Below are positions 18,885 to 29,194 of a DNA stretch of 64,000 nt, piece after piece (the stretch's first letter is position 1; each line of letters begins with the position of its first letter). Source of the stretch: Leptobrachium leishanense (Eukaryota > Chordata > Amphibia > Anura > Megophryidae); the NCBI GenBank assembly GCA_009667805.1, contig CM019066.1:332946077-333010076 (forward strand), written 5' to 3'. The position numbers and the translations under genes are program-made. Under the pieces are notes generated by a model that was not told the DNA's origin, made no database searches, and saw nothing but the letters and a program-made list of their open reading frames with translations.

Positions 18885-20390
18885 CAGTCAGGTCCAAAAA
18901 TATTGGGACATCGACACAATTCTAACATCTTTGGCTCTATACACCACCAAAAGTAATGGGACAGAATAATAATCATAAATCAAACTTTCCCTTCTTAATA
19001 CTTGGTTGCAAATCCTTTGCAGTCAATCACAGCCTGAAGTCTGGAACGTATAGACATCACCAGACGCTGGGTTTCATCCCTGGTGATGCTCTGCCAGGCC
19101 TCTACTGCAACTGTCTTCAGTTCCTGCTTGTTCTTGGGGCATTTTCCCTTCAGTTTTGTCTTCAGCAAGTGAAATGCATGCTCATTGGGATTCAGGTCAG
19201 GTAATTGACTTGGTCATTGCATAACATTCCACTTCTGTCCCTTCAAAAACTCTTTGGTTGCTTTTGCAGTATGCTTTGGGTCATTGTCCATCTGCACTGT
19301 GAAGCGCCGTCCAATGAGTTCTGCAGCATTTGGCTGAATGTAAGCAGATAATATTGCCCGAAACACTTCAGAATTCATCCTGCTGCTTTTGTCAGCAGTC
19401 ACATCATCAATAAATACAAGAGAACCAGTTCCATTGGCAGCCATACATGCCCACGCCATGACACTACCACCACCATGCTTCACTGATGAGGCGGTATGCT
19501 TAGGATCATGAGCAGTTCCTTTCCTTCTCCATACTCTTCTCTTCCCATCACTCTGGTACAAGTTGATCTTGGTCTCATCTGTCCATAGGATCTTGTTCCA
19601 GAACTGTGAAGGCTTTGTTAGGTGTTGTTTGGCAAACTCTAATCTGGCCTTCCTGTTTTTGAGGCTCACCAATGGTTTACATCTTGTGGTGAACCCTCCG
19701 TATTCACTCTGGTGAAGTCTTCTCTTGATTGTTGACTTTGACACCCATACACCTACCTCCTGGAGAGTGTTCCTGATCTGGCCAACTGTTGTGAAGGGTG
19801 TTTTCTTCACCAGGGAAAGAATTCTTCGGTCATCCACCACAGTTGTTTTCTGTGGTCTCCCGGGTCTTTTGGTGTTGCTGAGCTCACTAGTGCGTTCCTT
19901 CTTTTTGAGAATGTTCCAAACAGTTGTTTTGGTCACGCCTAATGTTCTTGCTATCTCTCTGATGGGTTTGTTTTGTTTCTTCAGCCTAATGATGGCTTGT
20001 TTCACTGATAGTGACAGCTCTTTGGATCTCATCTTGAGAGTTGACAGCAACAGATTCCAAATGCAAATAGCACACTTGTAATGAACTCTGGGCCTTTTAT
20101 CTGCACATCGTAATTGGGGTAATGAGGGAATATCACACACCTGGCCATGGAACAGCTGAGAAGCCAATTGTCCCATTACTTTTGGTCCCTTAACAAGTGG
20201 GAGGCACATCTGCAAACTGCTGTAAGTCCTACACCGTTCACCTGAATTGGATGTACATACCCTCAAATTAAAGATGACAGTCTGCAGTTAAAGCACATTG
20301 TGTTTGTTTCATTCCAACTCCATTGTGGGGGTGTATAGAGCCAAAGATGTTAGAATTGGGTCGATGACCCAATATTTCTGGACCTGACTG
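18885..20390 (-). mobile_element. Tc1-like transposon, copy 1
   Basis: 1,506 bp with terminal inverted repeats (CAGTCAGGTCCAAAAATATT on the left, inverse on the right) and TA duplications at 18883-18884 and 20391-20392. The flanking sequence is the middle of the palindromic MITE. The transposase is on the minus strand. Confidence 0.93.
18995..20032 (-). pseudogene. Tc1 transposase, one nonsense codon
   Basis: Tc1 transposases bind the element ends through paired-type helix-turn-helix domains and cut and paste with a DDE/D catalytic core. The ATG at 20032 begins MRSKELSLSVKQ. HTH segments cover about residues 1-115, with a GRPQ hook near 58-61. The catalytic Asp are in WTDETK (about 152) and MDNDPKH (about 249). 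TGA at 19216-19214 (codon 273) stops the frame just after KWNVMQ. The remaining sequence runs on in frame to TAA 18997-18995 with no indel and includes the third catalytic residue, Glu of LNPNEH (codon 284). The shortened product therefore lacks the catalytic Glu and should be dead. The usual family length of about 340 residues is met if the stop is ignored. Confidence 0.92.
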
Positions 20391-20450
20391 TAGAATTTTT
20401 CATTCTCCAGTCATTCTCCTGCTTTTCACGCTCTCTGAATAACCCTGTAT

Positions 20451-20930
20451 GTGTTCTCTGTATCCTTCCACTTAAGGAGTAGAGGTGACAGATTGCACTT
20501 GACACTCCTCTTCACCTAGGAATAAATGTACAGTTCGCTTACGGACAAGTCAAAACAGAAGTTGCAGCCTCACTTGGCATATTAACTCCCCGTTATCCGC
20601 ACCCATATATATGCTTATATGTATATATATATGACAGAAGAGCTGCATTCAACATAAACATGCGTATTTCATAATGTCACTACTGAGACTAATAAATGCA
20701 ACACACAAAATTCACAGCACTCTACCCAACATACATCCAACGATTTAAATCTGCAGGCTTCACCTGTCAAGACGTGTCTAAAACACATTACTATAGAGAG
20801 GCCTATCAGTTCACTCCAAATACCCCTATTGCACCTTTACTAAACCATATCCAACACGACCTCCTGCATCCCCTTTCTTCTCATACTCTCTTATTTACCC
20901 TCCCCTCTGTGTGTCACCCCTCTACTCTAA
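20451..20930. other. Unassigned spacer
   Basis: Contains a short TATATA tract near 20620. No gene or repeat ends recognised. Confidence 0.4.
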
Positions 20931-21165
20931 GGCTAGGGTCAAATGAAAGCATTTTTCCCGCGAACGTAAAAAAGTGCGTCCGAACGCATTGACGTATTTT
21001 TTCACGCAATACGCGAAAACGGTCATACGATGCACATTTTTTGGCGTGATTTTCTACGGATCTGCAATTAAACGCGTAATCTAATTAACCAAATCAATAG
21101 GTGAATCAAAAAATAAGGTGAAGGGGTATAAAAAGCCATTTCGTGGATGGTGGCGTTTCACCAAG

Positions 21166-21461
21166 ATGGATGCACTGCAAGTGTTTGTGTTTGCTGCAAC
21201 GGGCTACCTGTACCTCCAGCACAAAAGACAACGGCGATCATGGGTTCATCCCATCAACGCTGCCAGACACACGCATGGCCACTTTGTGACGCTGTACAGG
21301 CCACTGCGAGAGAGGGACCCCGTGAAGTTTTTCAACTACATGCGGATGTCCATCCCCTCATTCGATGAACTGTTGTCACAGTTACGGGAGCCGCTGACCA
21401 AGAGGGACACCAACATGAGGGATGCCATACCACCGGAGGAGATGCTGGTCATCACTTTGCG
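21166..21461 (+). CDS. Harbinger transposase, exon 1
   Basis: The frame is open from a GTG at 21118, but the first ATG is 21166 (MDALQVFVF), which I take as the start. It encodes about 98 residues containing RPLRERDPVKFFNYMRMS and PPEEMLVITLR, the N-terminal region preceding the catalytic domain in HARBI1-like proteins. It ends in a good splice donor (cg/gtaagt, 21462). Joining to 22617 restores the LRYLASG motif expected at this point, so the intron is well supported although no transcript is available. Confidence 0.85.
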
Positions 21462-21824
21462 GTAAGTACTTCCAAACAACAGCATGCATGACTTCGCTGC
21501 CAGTCAGCAGACATGTGCACGGTGTGCAGAGCCCCTATTGTCGGTCTGTAGTGACATGTACGCAAACACATTCATACCCACCCACACGCAGGCATCACAT
21601 TCCAAGACACGTCCAAAAAAAACTCTGACACTGACAAGAATGTATGTAAATAGAAATATATTGTAATAAACAAGAAAATAAATGAATAACATATTTGTAA
21701 CATATATACAAAAGAAAATAACATGAAGGACAAAACATAACAGTGACAACAGGAACAGCATGTCAACCAAAAACATAAAACAGACAAGACACCTCACAAA
21801 TCCTGGTACAGAGGAGCATCTGGC

Positions 21825-22537
21825 TCATGAGGAACCATGTGTGGATCCGCGGCGGTACCCAGACTCTGGGGGAGGCCCAGCAACATGGGTGGGTGGCGCC
21901 TGGCTGTGGCTGGCATAACCAGTGGCATGGTGGCCTTGTGGCACCGCACCATAGTAGACCGCAGCTTGTTCCGGACGGGACAAGATCTCATGGATGAGGT
22001 CCAGGGATCTGTGGTGGTACTCCACCTTCTGCGCCGGGGTCATCTGGTCCAGCAGGGATTGACAGGAGTGGACAAAGGACATGTCCTCACTGTCAGTGAT
22101 GGTGCAGCGTGGAGGTTGTGGATTGTGCGACCCCATGAAGCTGACCATGGCCTGCTCGAAGTCGCTAGGCGGTCCCCTCCTCCTGTTGTGAGCTGGTCTG
22201 GTGCTGTCTCTCGGTGCTGCAGCTGGCACCGGTCCGGTCTCCACCTCCCCCTCCACCTGTGAGTCTGTGCCACCCTGGTCAACCTCCTCCTGCCAGCTGC
22301 CAGAACCCCCTGCCGGCAGGTGTTGCTCCTGTGACCCAGAGGTGGATGGCTGGTCAATGCTCGTCGCAGTTGACCTTGGCTCCTGGGTCCTCCTGAGGAA
22401 CGACAATTGTTCGGCATAAAGATAGCTGTGCACCTTCCTCCTTGCCCCAGCTCCAGAGCGCGCAGCTGCCGCTTCCTTTTTCAGGACCCGGGTGTAGTTG
22501 ACCCTGATAGTGCGCCACTTGTTGCTAATTTCATGTG
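21825..22537 (-). CDS. Harbinger MADF/Myb-like protein, exon 2
   Basis: Follows a splice acceptor (ttttgcag, minus strand, before 22537). It opens with HEISNKWRTIRVNYTRVLKKE and QLSFLRRT, the second half of a MADF-type three-helix DNA-binding domain. A Ser/Pro/Gln-rich region follows, then a C-terminal segment (FEQAMVSFMGSHNP, MTPAQKVEYHHRSLDLIHEIL) of the BESS-like or oligomerising kind. Stop TGA at 21827-21825. In characterised Harbinger systems the Myb-like partner brings the transposase into the nucleus and onto transposon ends. The exon lies wholly within the transposase intron on the other strand. Confidence 0.8.
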
Positions 22538-22616
22538 CTGCAAAACATAATGAGAGTGACATTAGGGTCGGTTCATATGATGTGATCATAACACAGATTT
22601 AATTCATATTTCCCAG

Positions 22617-23499
22617 GTATCTTGCTAGTGGATGCAGTTTGAAGGATCTGCATTACAACTTCCGCGTTGGCAGATCAACAGCTGGTGAGATCGTCCGCAA
22701 GGTGTGCCAAACAATATGGGAAACCATGAAGAAGCAATGTTTACCAACACCCACGGACGAGGCATGGGTAGCAATTGCAGCAGGATTTTGGGGGAGAGCC
22801 AACTTCCCCAATTGCCTTGGAGCCGTGGATGGCAAACATGTCCGCATAGTGAAGCCACTGCACAGTGGCTCACTGTATCAAAATTATAAACATTTCTTTT
22901 CCATTGGCCTACTGGTGGTGTCAGATGCCAACTATGATTTTGTGTATGTGGATGTCGGATCATACGGCAAAGACTCTGACTCCACATTGTTCAGGAACTC
23001 TACACTGTGGGATGAGCTCGAGAGTGGGACCCTGCACATACCCAGATCCGCACCATTGCCTGGCAGTGACGTGGCAGTCCCCTATGCCTTCGTGGGTGAC
23101 AAAGCATTCGGCCTATCCACACATCTCCTACGGCCCTACTCAGGGACACACCTGACTGTGAGGAAGCGGGTGTTTAATTACAGGCTGTCGCGGGCGAGAC
23201 GGTATGTGGAGTGTAGCTTTGGCATACTGACCAACAAGTGGAGGATTTTTCATAGACCACTTGATGTAATTGTGGAGTTCTGTGTGGATATAGTGAAATG
23301 CTGTTGCATCCTACATAATTATGTTCGTGCGAGGGATGGTTTTAATTTCGCTGATACCCTCACAGTTACAGGTCTGGATGAATATGCAAACCATGACATA
23401 ATAGCTGTGAATAGACACAGCAACAGGTTTCGCGATGCTCTGTCTAATTATTTTACTAGCGATGCAGGGCAGGTGCCCTGGCAACTGGGGAGCATTTAA
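22617..23499 (+). CDS. Harbinger transposase, exon 2 (DDE nuclease)
   Basis: Begins after the acceptor tttcccag (22616). The protein region has LHYNFRVGRST, then the DDE_Tnp_4 core: Asp in GAVDGKH (codon near 22828), Asp in FVGDKAF (near 23098) and Glu in RYVECSFGILTNKWRIF (near 23209), all in the expected order. The spliced product would be roughly 390 residues, similar to or slightly longer than HARBI1-type proteins. No frameshift or stop is seen, so this copy may be intact. Its role is cut-and-paste transposition at TWA targets. Stop TAA at 23497-23499. Confidence 0.9.
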
Positions 23500-23582
23500 C
23501 ATGTGACGGCACCTATTATGTTTGCCTTTACTTTTATTGTACATGCAATTTACATGTGATTATGAATTAAATAATAATGTAC

Positions 23583-23769
23583 TCACTCTGTAGCTTCTGC
23601 TCTCTGTCAACCACGTATCATACTCCAGGTACACCACCCTCGAGACTGCAACCCATGCGCTGGCCTTTCTGGGTTTGTCCTTGTACAGGTCACGAGCTGT
23701 GTCCCAAATCTCGGGATGCTCCGCCACTGCCGCTATCAAACGCTCCACATCAATATCCAGACCAGCCAT
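23583..23769 (-). CDS. Harbinger MADF/Myb-like protein, exon 1
   Basis: ATG 23769 begins MAGLDIDVERLIAAVAEHPE and continues through IWDTARDLYKDKPRK and AWVAVSRVV. This is the first half of a MADF domain, which exon 2 completes. Two donors are possible: AGA/GTGAGT at 23587, which does not keep frame with exon 2, and GA/GTACAT near 23583, which does. I therefore place the end near 23583, with some uncertainty. The intron (about 23582-22538) spans all of transposase exon 2 on the opposite strand. Confidence 0.75.
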
Positions 23770-24095
23770 CTTCTGCAATTGCCAGGTACCACAACAGCCA
23801 CCACAGGACACTTTTTTCGTCTGGACGTTATATAGGCCGCACATGTGCAGTGTCTGACATCTCCTAATCACGCAAACACGCCGCTATGCCGCAGCCGCGC
23901 ACTCAGTACGTCAGTACTAGCGGTTCAGCGTTCTCAAAAAAATGCGTTCAAATTCCACTTGCGTTGCACGGCCGGACTTTTGTGCGGCCGTACATCGTAT
24001 ATTGGCAGTCATTGCCCGTCATCTGCTGCTAGTGCGGCCGTAATTATGTGCGCCAGAATGCACGTTAAAAGTGCGCTGGTCTGACCCCAGCCTTA

Positions 24096-24540
24096 GGCTA
24101 GCGTCAGATGAACGCAGTGATCACGTCCGTGTCGCCACACAGTTTAACGTCCGTCGTAGCATAGAATCATGATCAATAGAGACCCACACACAAAGTACGT
24201 GCGCACTGAACTGCGCACGCACAACGCACGTGGTAAACGGACGCAAGTTAGACAAGAACATAGAACATAGAACCGCTAGATGGACGCGCAGAGTGCGCCA
24301 AGTCCGCGTAGTGCATTTGCGCAGTGCATTTGCGACGTCCAGCACCTTGACGCACACAATGGCTTTTCATATCCTTTTCAAATTATTATAATTTTTCATA
24401 TAAATTTGTTTCCCATAATTCCCTTTTTTTTCTACGTCCGTCAACAGATTGTGTGATGTCAACGGTATCTTCCGTCAGTACGTACGTCCGTTATGAACGC
24501 ACGCAGAGTGCGCTCTGACTGCGTTCATCTGCCATTAGCC
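24096..24540. mobile_element. Harbinger-family MITE, ACGTCCGT subfamily
   Basis: Ends GGCTAGCGTCAGATGAACGC and inverse, TTA duplication (24093-24095, 24541-24543). It abuts the autonomous Harbinger copy. The interior differs from the autonomous element and carries repeated ACGTCCGT-like octamers. Confidence 0.85.
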
Positions 24541-24690
24541 TTAGATTGTAAGCTCTTGAGCAGGGTCATCTTTTCTGATCAGTCTACGTGGGTAAAACCT
24601 ATTTGTTTATTTTATGTTTGTTACAACCAATGTAGAGCACTGCGTAAAATGTTGGCACTTAATAAATGTAATAATAATAAATTCATCACC
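24541..24690 (+). repeat. Retroposon 3' tail relic
   Basis: gattgtaagctcttgagcag followed by a weak AT-rich region and an aataataataa tail. It resembles the shared 3' end of SINE/LINE families also seen at 31255 and 57495. Only the tail is recognisable. Confidence 0.4.
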
Positions 24691-24867
24691 TGACTTCGGT
24701 TTTAAATTGGTAAGGGTTTGGTTTCCAAAGTATGAACTTGCATAAGCCTGCCACAATGTTAATGTACCTCACTGGTGATATGTCCTACTGTATGCCAATT
24801 TAATGCCTGCTATTATGAGATTAGCCGCTTACTTGGGTAATGCATTCTTTTGGAGCTCTCTGTAGAG

Positions 24868-25143
24868 CAGTGTTTCCAAAATCTGTCCTTGGGAAATTTA
24901 ACCAGTCCAGATTTTAAGGATTACCTTGGAGGAAATGCAGACTGAATCCTGCAATCACTGAGCAGCAAATCATATCACCTGTGCTGTGCTTCAGATATCT
25001 GTCAAACCTGGCCTGTCAACAGGTCCTGAGGAAAGGTTTGGGAAAGACTGATCTAGTTCCTCCACTATTTTTACACCTCGATTCACACTGTAAAGTTTGT
25101 CCTGAGGACAAGAGGGTCCTGAGGACAGGTTTGGGAAACACTG
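24868..25143. mobile_element. Degraded hAT-Charlie-like MITE
   Basis: Starts CAGTGTTTCC and ends gggaaacactg, with the interior (gcagactgaatcctgcaatc) shared, inverted, with 45873-46063 and 52003-52167. No matching 8-bp duplication was found, and a partial duplication near 25083-25143 disturbs the end. Confidence 0.5.
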
Positions 25144-25522
25144 AACTAGATGATTCTCCAATTGATGACCAGTTAAGAGTATATATTACTAGTGACTGTT
25201 TCAGAAAGATTGAGAAACCACAATTAAAAAGTCCTGTTAATTAACAAACTGCACAATGAAGAGTTAATTGTCATGGTTTAATTTACAAACTAGAATGCTA
25301 CGTATATGTTACAATCCAGACACATTAGCCAGTCATTCTAACCGTTCAATAAAAAGGTTAATTAATTATGCTACGACAACAACACAATTAACAATAATAA
25401 AGAAATTACATAATAACTACTATGAACCAGCGACAGAATAAAATAGAAAAAATTATTCCTCTTTAATTATGCTTGTTGTATCGCACCATGAGGTGCATTT
25501 TCCGAACAAACCTATGGTTTAA

Positions 25523-26665
25523 CCCCTTTGCTGCTGATGATGTGTGGGGAACGTCCTCATTGACTACTGCTATATGCGGAGGATGTTCCCCACACGTCAT
25601 CTGCAAGCGGGGGCCCCGGTGGAGATACTCAGCTCTCTGTCCGGTGTCCCGTGGCATTCTGGCTTCAGCGTCCTCAGACGCTGAAGTTAAGCACCTCCCA
25701 ACGTCAATAACGTCATTTCCAGGTGACCCCCTGGCAATGCCGGGAGATTGCTTGACAGGGAGGGGGGGCATCCGTTCGGATCCCTCTCCCTCCCGATCGG
25801 GAATGAGCAGAGCCACAAGCCAGGCACCGCTTAAAAGAGGAGAGTCTCCCCTTTTAAGCGGTGCCTGGCTTTAACCCCTCAGACACCGGGTCAAGATTCA
25901 GCACCTTGCGGCGCCGAATTGCGGCCTAGCTCCGGTGGGGGTCGCCATCTTGGATGGTGGCTCCACCCCCGGGTCTCCCCTGGCTGCCAGACGTCATTGT
26001 GCATAGCGTGATGATGTCAGATAGCTGGGGAACCCCTAGCTGCCTGTGGATTTCCCAAGGAAATTCCCTGGTGGAGATAGGGGGTTCCTTTGAACCCCGA
26101 TATCTCCAGAACCGGAGAGCCTGAGCATGGCCTTTCGAATGATACCAAACATGACTATGTTCAAAGTAAAAAAAAAAAAAAAAAAAAAATGATTTTTTTT
26201 GTGTGTTTTTATTAATGCAACAATATTGTTCACATTTCAATTATAAAGTGAACAATGGTGCTGCACTAATGATTTTTTTCTATGGGATGCGTTTGCTAAA
26301 AATCACGTAATTCCCCCCAAAAAATGTAACGAGTCCCCATTTCTAATTTTTGTACAAGCGCACCCCATAGAAAACATAACCGCAAACGCTCATGTGATAA
26401 AATGTGAAAAAAAACACTTTACACGCTGCAGATGATTAAAAATTAAAATTTTAATGCATTTTGTGTTATAATATACAGGCAGGACATAACATATACATAT
26501 AATAATGATATATTATGAATCTGCGGAGTCTGCCGGAAAGAACGATATAGAATATGTCTGGGTCATATAATAAAATGCGGCTTCAAATCGCGTTTAAACA
26601 TGATGAGCAAAAGCGGTAAAAATGAGCTCAGCACAGAGGCGTGAAAAGGCTCAGCAGTGAAGGGG
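25523..26665. mobile_element. piggyBac-like non-autonomous element
   Basis: TTAA at 25519-25522 and 26666-26669, with ends CCCCTTTGCTGCTGATG and inverted CCCCTTCACTGCTGAG. An internal hairpin at 25818-25870 has 20-bp perfect arms. A second palindrome includes catcttggatg near 25950, and an A23-24 run starts at 26167. No transposase. Related structures occur at 49131, 59688 and 61718. Confidence 0.7.
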
Positions 26666-27534
26666 TTAAAGCTGGTTGCATTACAAACCTGCATTTTTAT
26701 GTGAGGACAAAGTATCGCTCGATCATTTCGTTTAGCTGACCAGCAAACGCTGGAATGCCTTGTGCATGCTCAATGGGAAAGGTAGAACCATAAATGCTTA
26801 ATAGAGAGATTTGTTAGCACAATAAAACATGTAATTGGTTAAGAGATTAATCTTAATTTATTGGACAGAAAAATCAAAACTATTCGAGCAAAGAAATGGA
26901 AAATGCATATTTAGAGCCCTCAAAAGGAGGCTGGTCACCCCCCGTGAAATATATTTCAAACTATTTTATATTAACTCAGTAAGAAACCTTGACAGTCTCT
27001 GCCTTGCAGGTAGTGTGCATTTGAAAATATATCTCCATTTAAATGTAGATCTACAGTTTTCTCTAGGGGGCAGTTGGGGAATCTTTTGATTGAGCCTCTT
27101 CTAAGTAGAAGAAATTTCTAAAGATTTCCCAGTGAACTCAGATCCTTTAAGCCATTTCTGAAAGTAATGATTTTAAGGGTTCGTAATATTATGATTTTTA
27201 TATTTTCTTTAAAATCCTCCGCGCTCCCACAGTAGATGGGTTTACCGCGGGGGCGCCCATGATTTTCTTTTTCCCCTCTTTTAGAATAAACTATATTAAA
27301 ATGCATTTGGGGCTCGTAGGGCACAGGGGATTACTGTGAAATCTTGGAGAAGAATAAGCTACAGCCAGAGGTACAACGTGCTGTAAATATGTCACAGCTG
27401 TAATTTTGGGATGTTCATGCTAAAATGAAACATTGGCTTTTTATTTGTTTAGAATAATATCATTTTGGAAATAGACAACCATAGTAATATCCTGAAACGA
27501 GAGAAACTTAAACACGATTTTTCTATGTTTCTAT

Positions 27535-27793
27535 CAAGAGGACATAGTCTTAGATTAGAGGGGCAAAGGTTTAAAAGTAACATCAAGAAGCATTATTTTA
27601 CTGAGAGGGTGGTGGATACATGGAACAGCCTTCCAGTAGAAGTGGTAGAGGCCAAAACAGTAATTGAATTTAAGCAGGCATGGTATAGGCATAAGGCTAT
27701 CCTAAACAAAAGATAAATCCAGGTAAAGTATCCATGTAATTGGGCAGACTAGATGGGCCGAAAGGTTCTTATCTGCCGACATTTTTCTATGTA
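27535..27793 (+). pseudogene. CR1 LINE 3' end, 5'-truncated
   Basis: The first 180 bases translate to the last 60 residues of the CR1 RT protein (RGHSLRLEGQRFKSNIKK ... KAILNKR), nearly identical to the C-terminus encoded at 52769. It is followed by the CR1 3' UTR with the typical tctgccgacatttttctatg end. 5' truncation is normal for LINE retroposition. Confidence 0.85.
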
Positions 27794-27799
27794 AAAACA

Positions 27800-27890
27800 T
27801 GCAACGTTTCCATCTTAAAAAGCCTTTATCATGCATTTACGTATGCATGATGAAGGCCTTTTAGGGTCGAACCGTTGCCTTTTTTATTCT
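27800..27890. repeat. Large inverted repeat with paired hammerhead-like boxes
   Basis: Arms gcaacgtttcc...atcatgcat and atgcatgatgaaggc...ccgttgc match at about 30 of 36 positions around the centre 27838-27846. Each arm carries eroded forms of CTGATGA and GAAAC. It lies directly after the CR1 end. Confidence 0.45.
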
Positions 27891-28045
27891 GCTGTTTGTG
27901 CTCCAATAAATTTCCGAGGGATTTGGTACCTGTGTAGCAAGCTGTGATTGTTTTGTGGCTTTTCTGGAGGTTGGTGGACCTCTACATCATAGCACCAAGA
28001 CATTCCGCCAGCTAGGCGTGTTAAACTCATGCTTCGTGCTTCAGT

Positions 28046-28958
28046 CAGGTATATTCAAAGAGATCCGAAAGGCTGCCAAAAGGTAACCGAACACTGAAAA
28101 TCAGCGTTCAGTAACCTTTCTTGGCCATTCGGCTATCCAGAGAGCAGGCAATTCGCTAAATGTTGGCGAATTGCCTGCACATACGGTGCCTGTTCGGTGC
28201 CTGTTCGAGGGCAGTGAAATCCCCATAGCTTCGTCTATTCAGAGAACAAAAACCAGAGGTGAAAAGTTGCCGAATTGCCCTGCCATTCGGTGGTTTCATG
28301 CGGCAGATTTATTCAGGTGAATCCCATAGGCTTCAATGTTAAAAAATATTCCCGTTTTAATTCAATATCTAATAAACCGTTCATTATAAATTCTGCAGTA
28401 AAGAGTCTCTTTATTTATAGATTTTTTAGGATCTTTTAAGCATTTTTCGGGATTTTTTTGCAAAAAAATATTTCCGTTCTATTTATTTTTTTTTAGCCGT
28501 TTTTTCTTTTTTCTGTAACAGCCCTTTTTATTATCATTCATTGGATCTTATATGTAAATTTCAGACATTTTCGCTCAGTAGTTTTTTTGCAAACAGTGTT
28601 TCACTTTTCAAACATTCGAGCGTACTGTCTTTTTTTTTTTTCACTCCATTCACCTGCGGTGTCGGGTTTTTCTGGCGGCTGCTCTGCGCTCTGATCGTCT
28701 CCTGCTTGGGTTTGTCTGCCGTGTTCGGCGGGTTAATCCAGATGTTTTTGCATTTTTCGGTGTGCGTTCACCCTGGTTTTGCGGTGAGTTTTTTCGGCGG
28801 GTTTGCGGCGACTTTTCCTTGCATTACGGCGGCCCTGTGGTGCTTGCTGAATACACCGCAGGGTCGCCGAAATGGGATCGGCAAAAGGAACAGAATTGAA
28901 GAGATCGAAAAGTCACCGAACGTGCAGTGACTTTTCGATTCTCTTTTGAATAACCCTG
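28046..28958. mobile_element. Long CAGGG-family MITE
   Basis: Ends CAGGTATATTCAAAGAG and inverted CAGGGTTATTCAAAAGAG, with AGT duplication (28043-28045, 28959-28961). The interior has T-rich central sequence and tgtggtgcttgctgaatacaccgc-like palindromic sequence. 913 bp, non-coding. Confidence 0.75.
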
Positions 28959-29007
28959 AGTGTGTTTGACCCATATCAGATAGACAGTGGTGGTGCTCAG
29001 TTGCTAT

Positions 29008-29188
29008 CAGGGCTATTCAGAGAGAGGTTAAAACCTTGAGAATTGCCAGAAGAATGAACAATCTAGACCAAATAGCCAATTTGGAAAGTGAGATAAATGT
29101 GAGATTTTTTCTGGTTTGACTATTTTGACCTAGAATTTTCAATTCTCCGAACTTTCTCAAGGTTTTCACCTCTTTCTGAATAGCCCTG
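29008..29188. mobile_element. Palindromic CAGGG-family MITE
   Basis: Ends CAGGGCTATTCAGAGAG and inverse, about 181 bp. CTAT flanks both sides (29004-29007, 29189-29192). The arms (accttgagaattgccag...) make one long hairpin. Confidence 0.8.
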
Positions 29189-29194
29189 CTATAA

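Larger units (their letters stand above)
18760..20447. mobile_element. Palindromic CAGGG-family MITE split by a Tc1 insertion
   Basis: The ends CAGGGTTATTCAGAGAGCG and the inverse enclose about 180 bp of near-perfect palindrome (GGAGAATGACTGGAGAATG on both arms) once the Tc1 copy is set aside. The flanking duplication is TAT (18757-18759, 20448-20450). Related copies are at 29008-29188 and 39930-40112. No coding capacity. Confidence 0.8.
20931..24092 (+). mobile_element. Autonomous-type PIF/Harbinger transposon
   Basis: 3.16 kb. The left end is GGCTAGGGTCAAATGAAAGC and the right end, inverted, GGCTGGGGTCAGACCAGCGC. The flanks are TAA (20928-20930) and TTA (24093-24095), fitting the TWA target preference of Harbinger with one changed base. 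It carries a DDE transposase on the plus strand and a MADF/Myb-like protein on the minus strand, the usual two-protein set. The outer roughly 135 bp (left) and 280 bp (right) recur in many MITEs of this window. Confidence 0.92.

Noticed and set aside
21837..22262. Plus-strand frame opposite the MADF exon
   Set aside because: Shadow of the GC-rich MADF coding strand, and it lies in the transposase intron.
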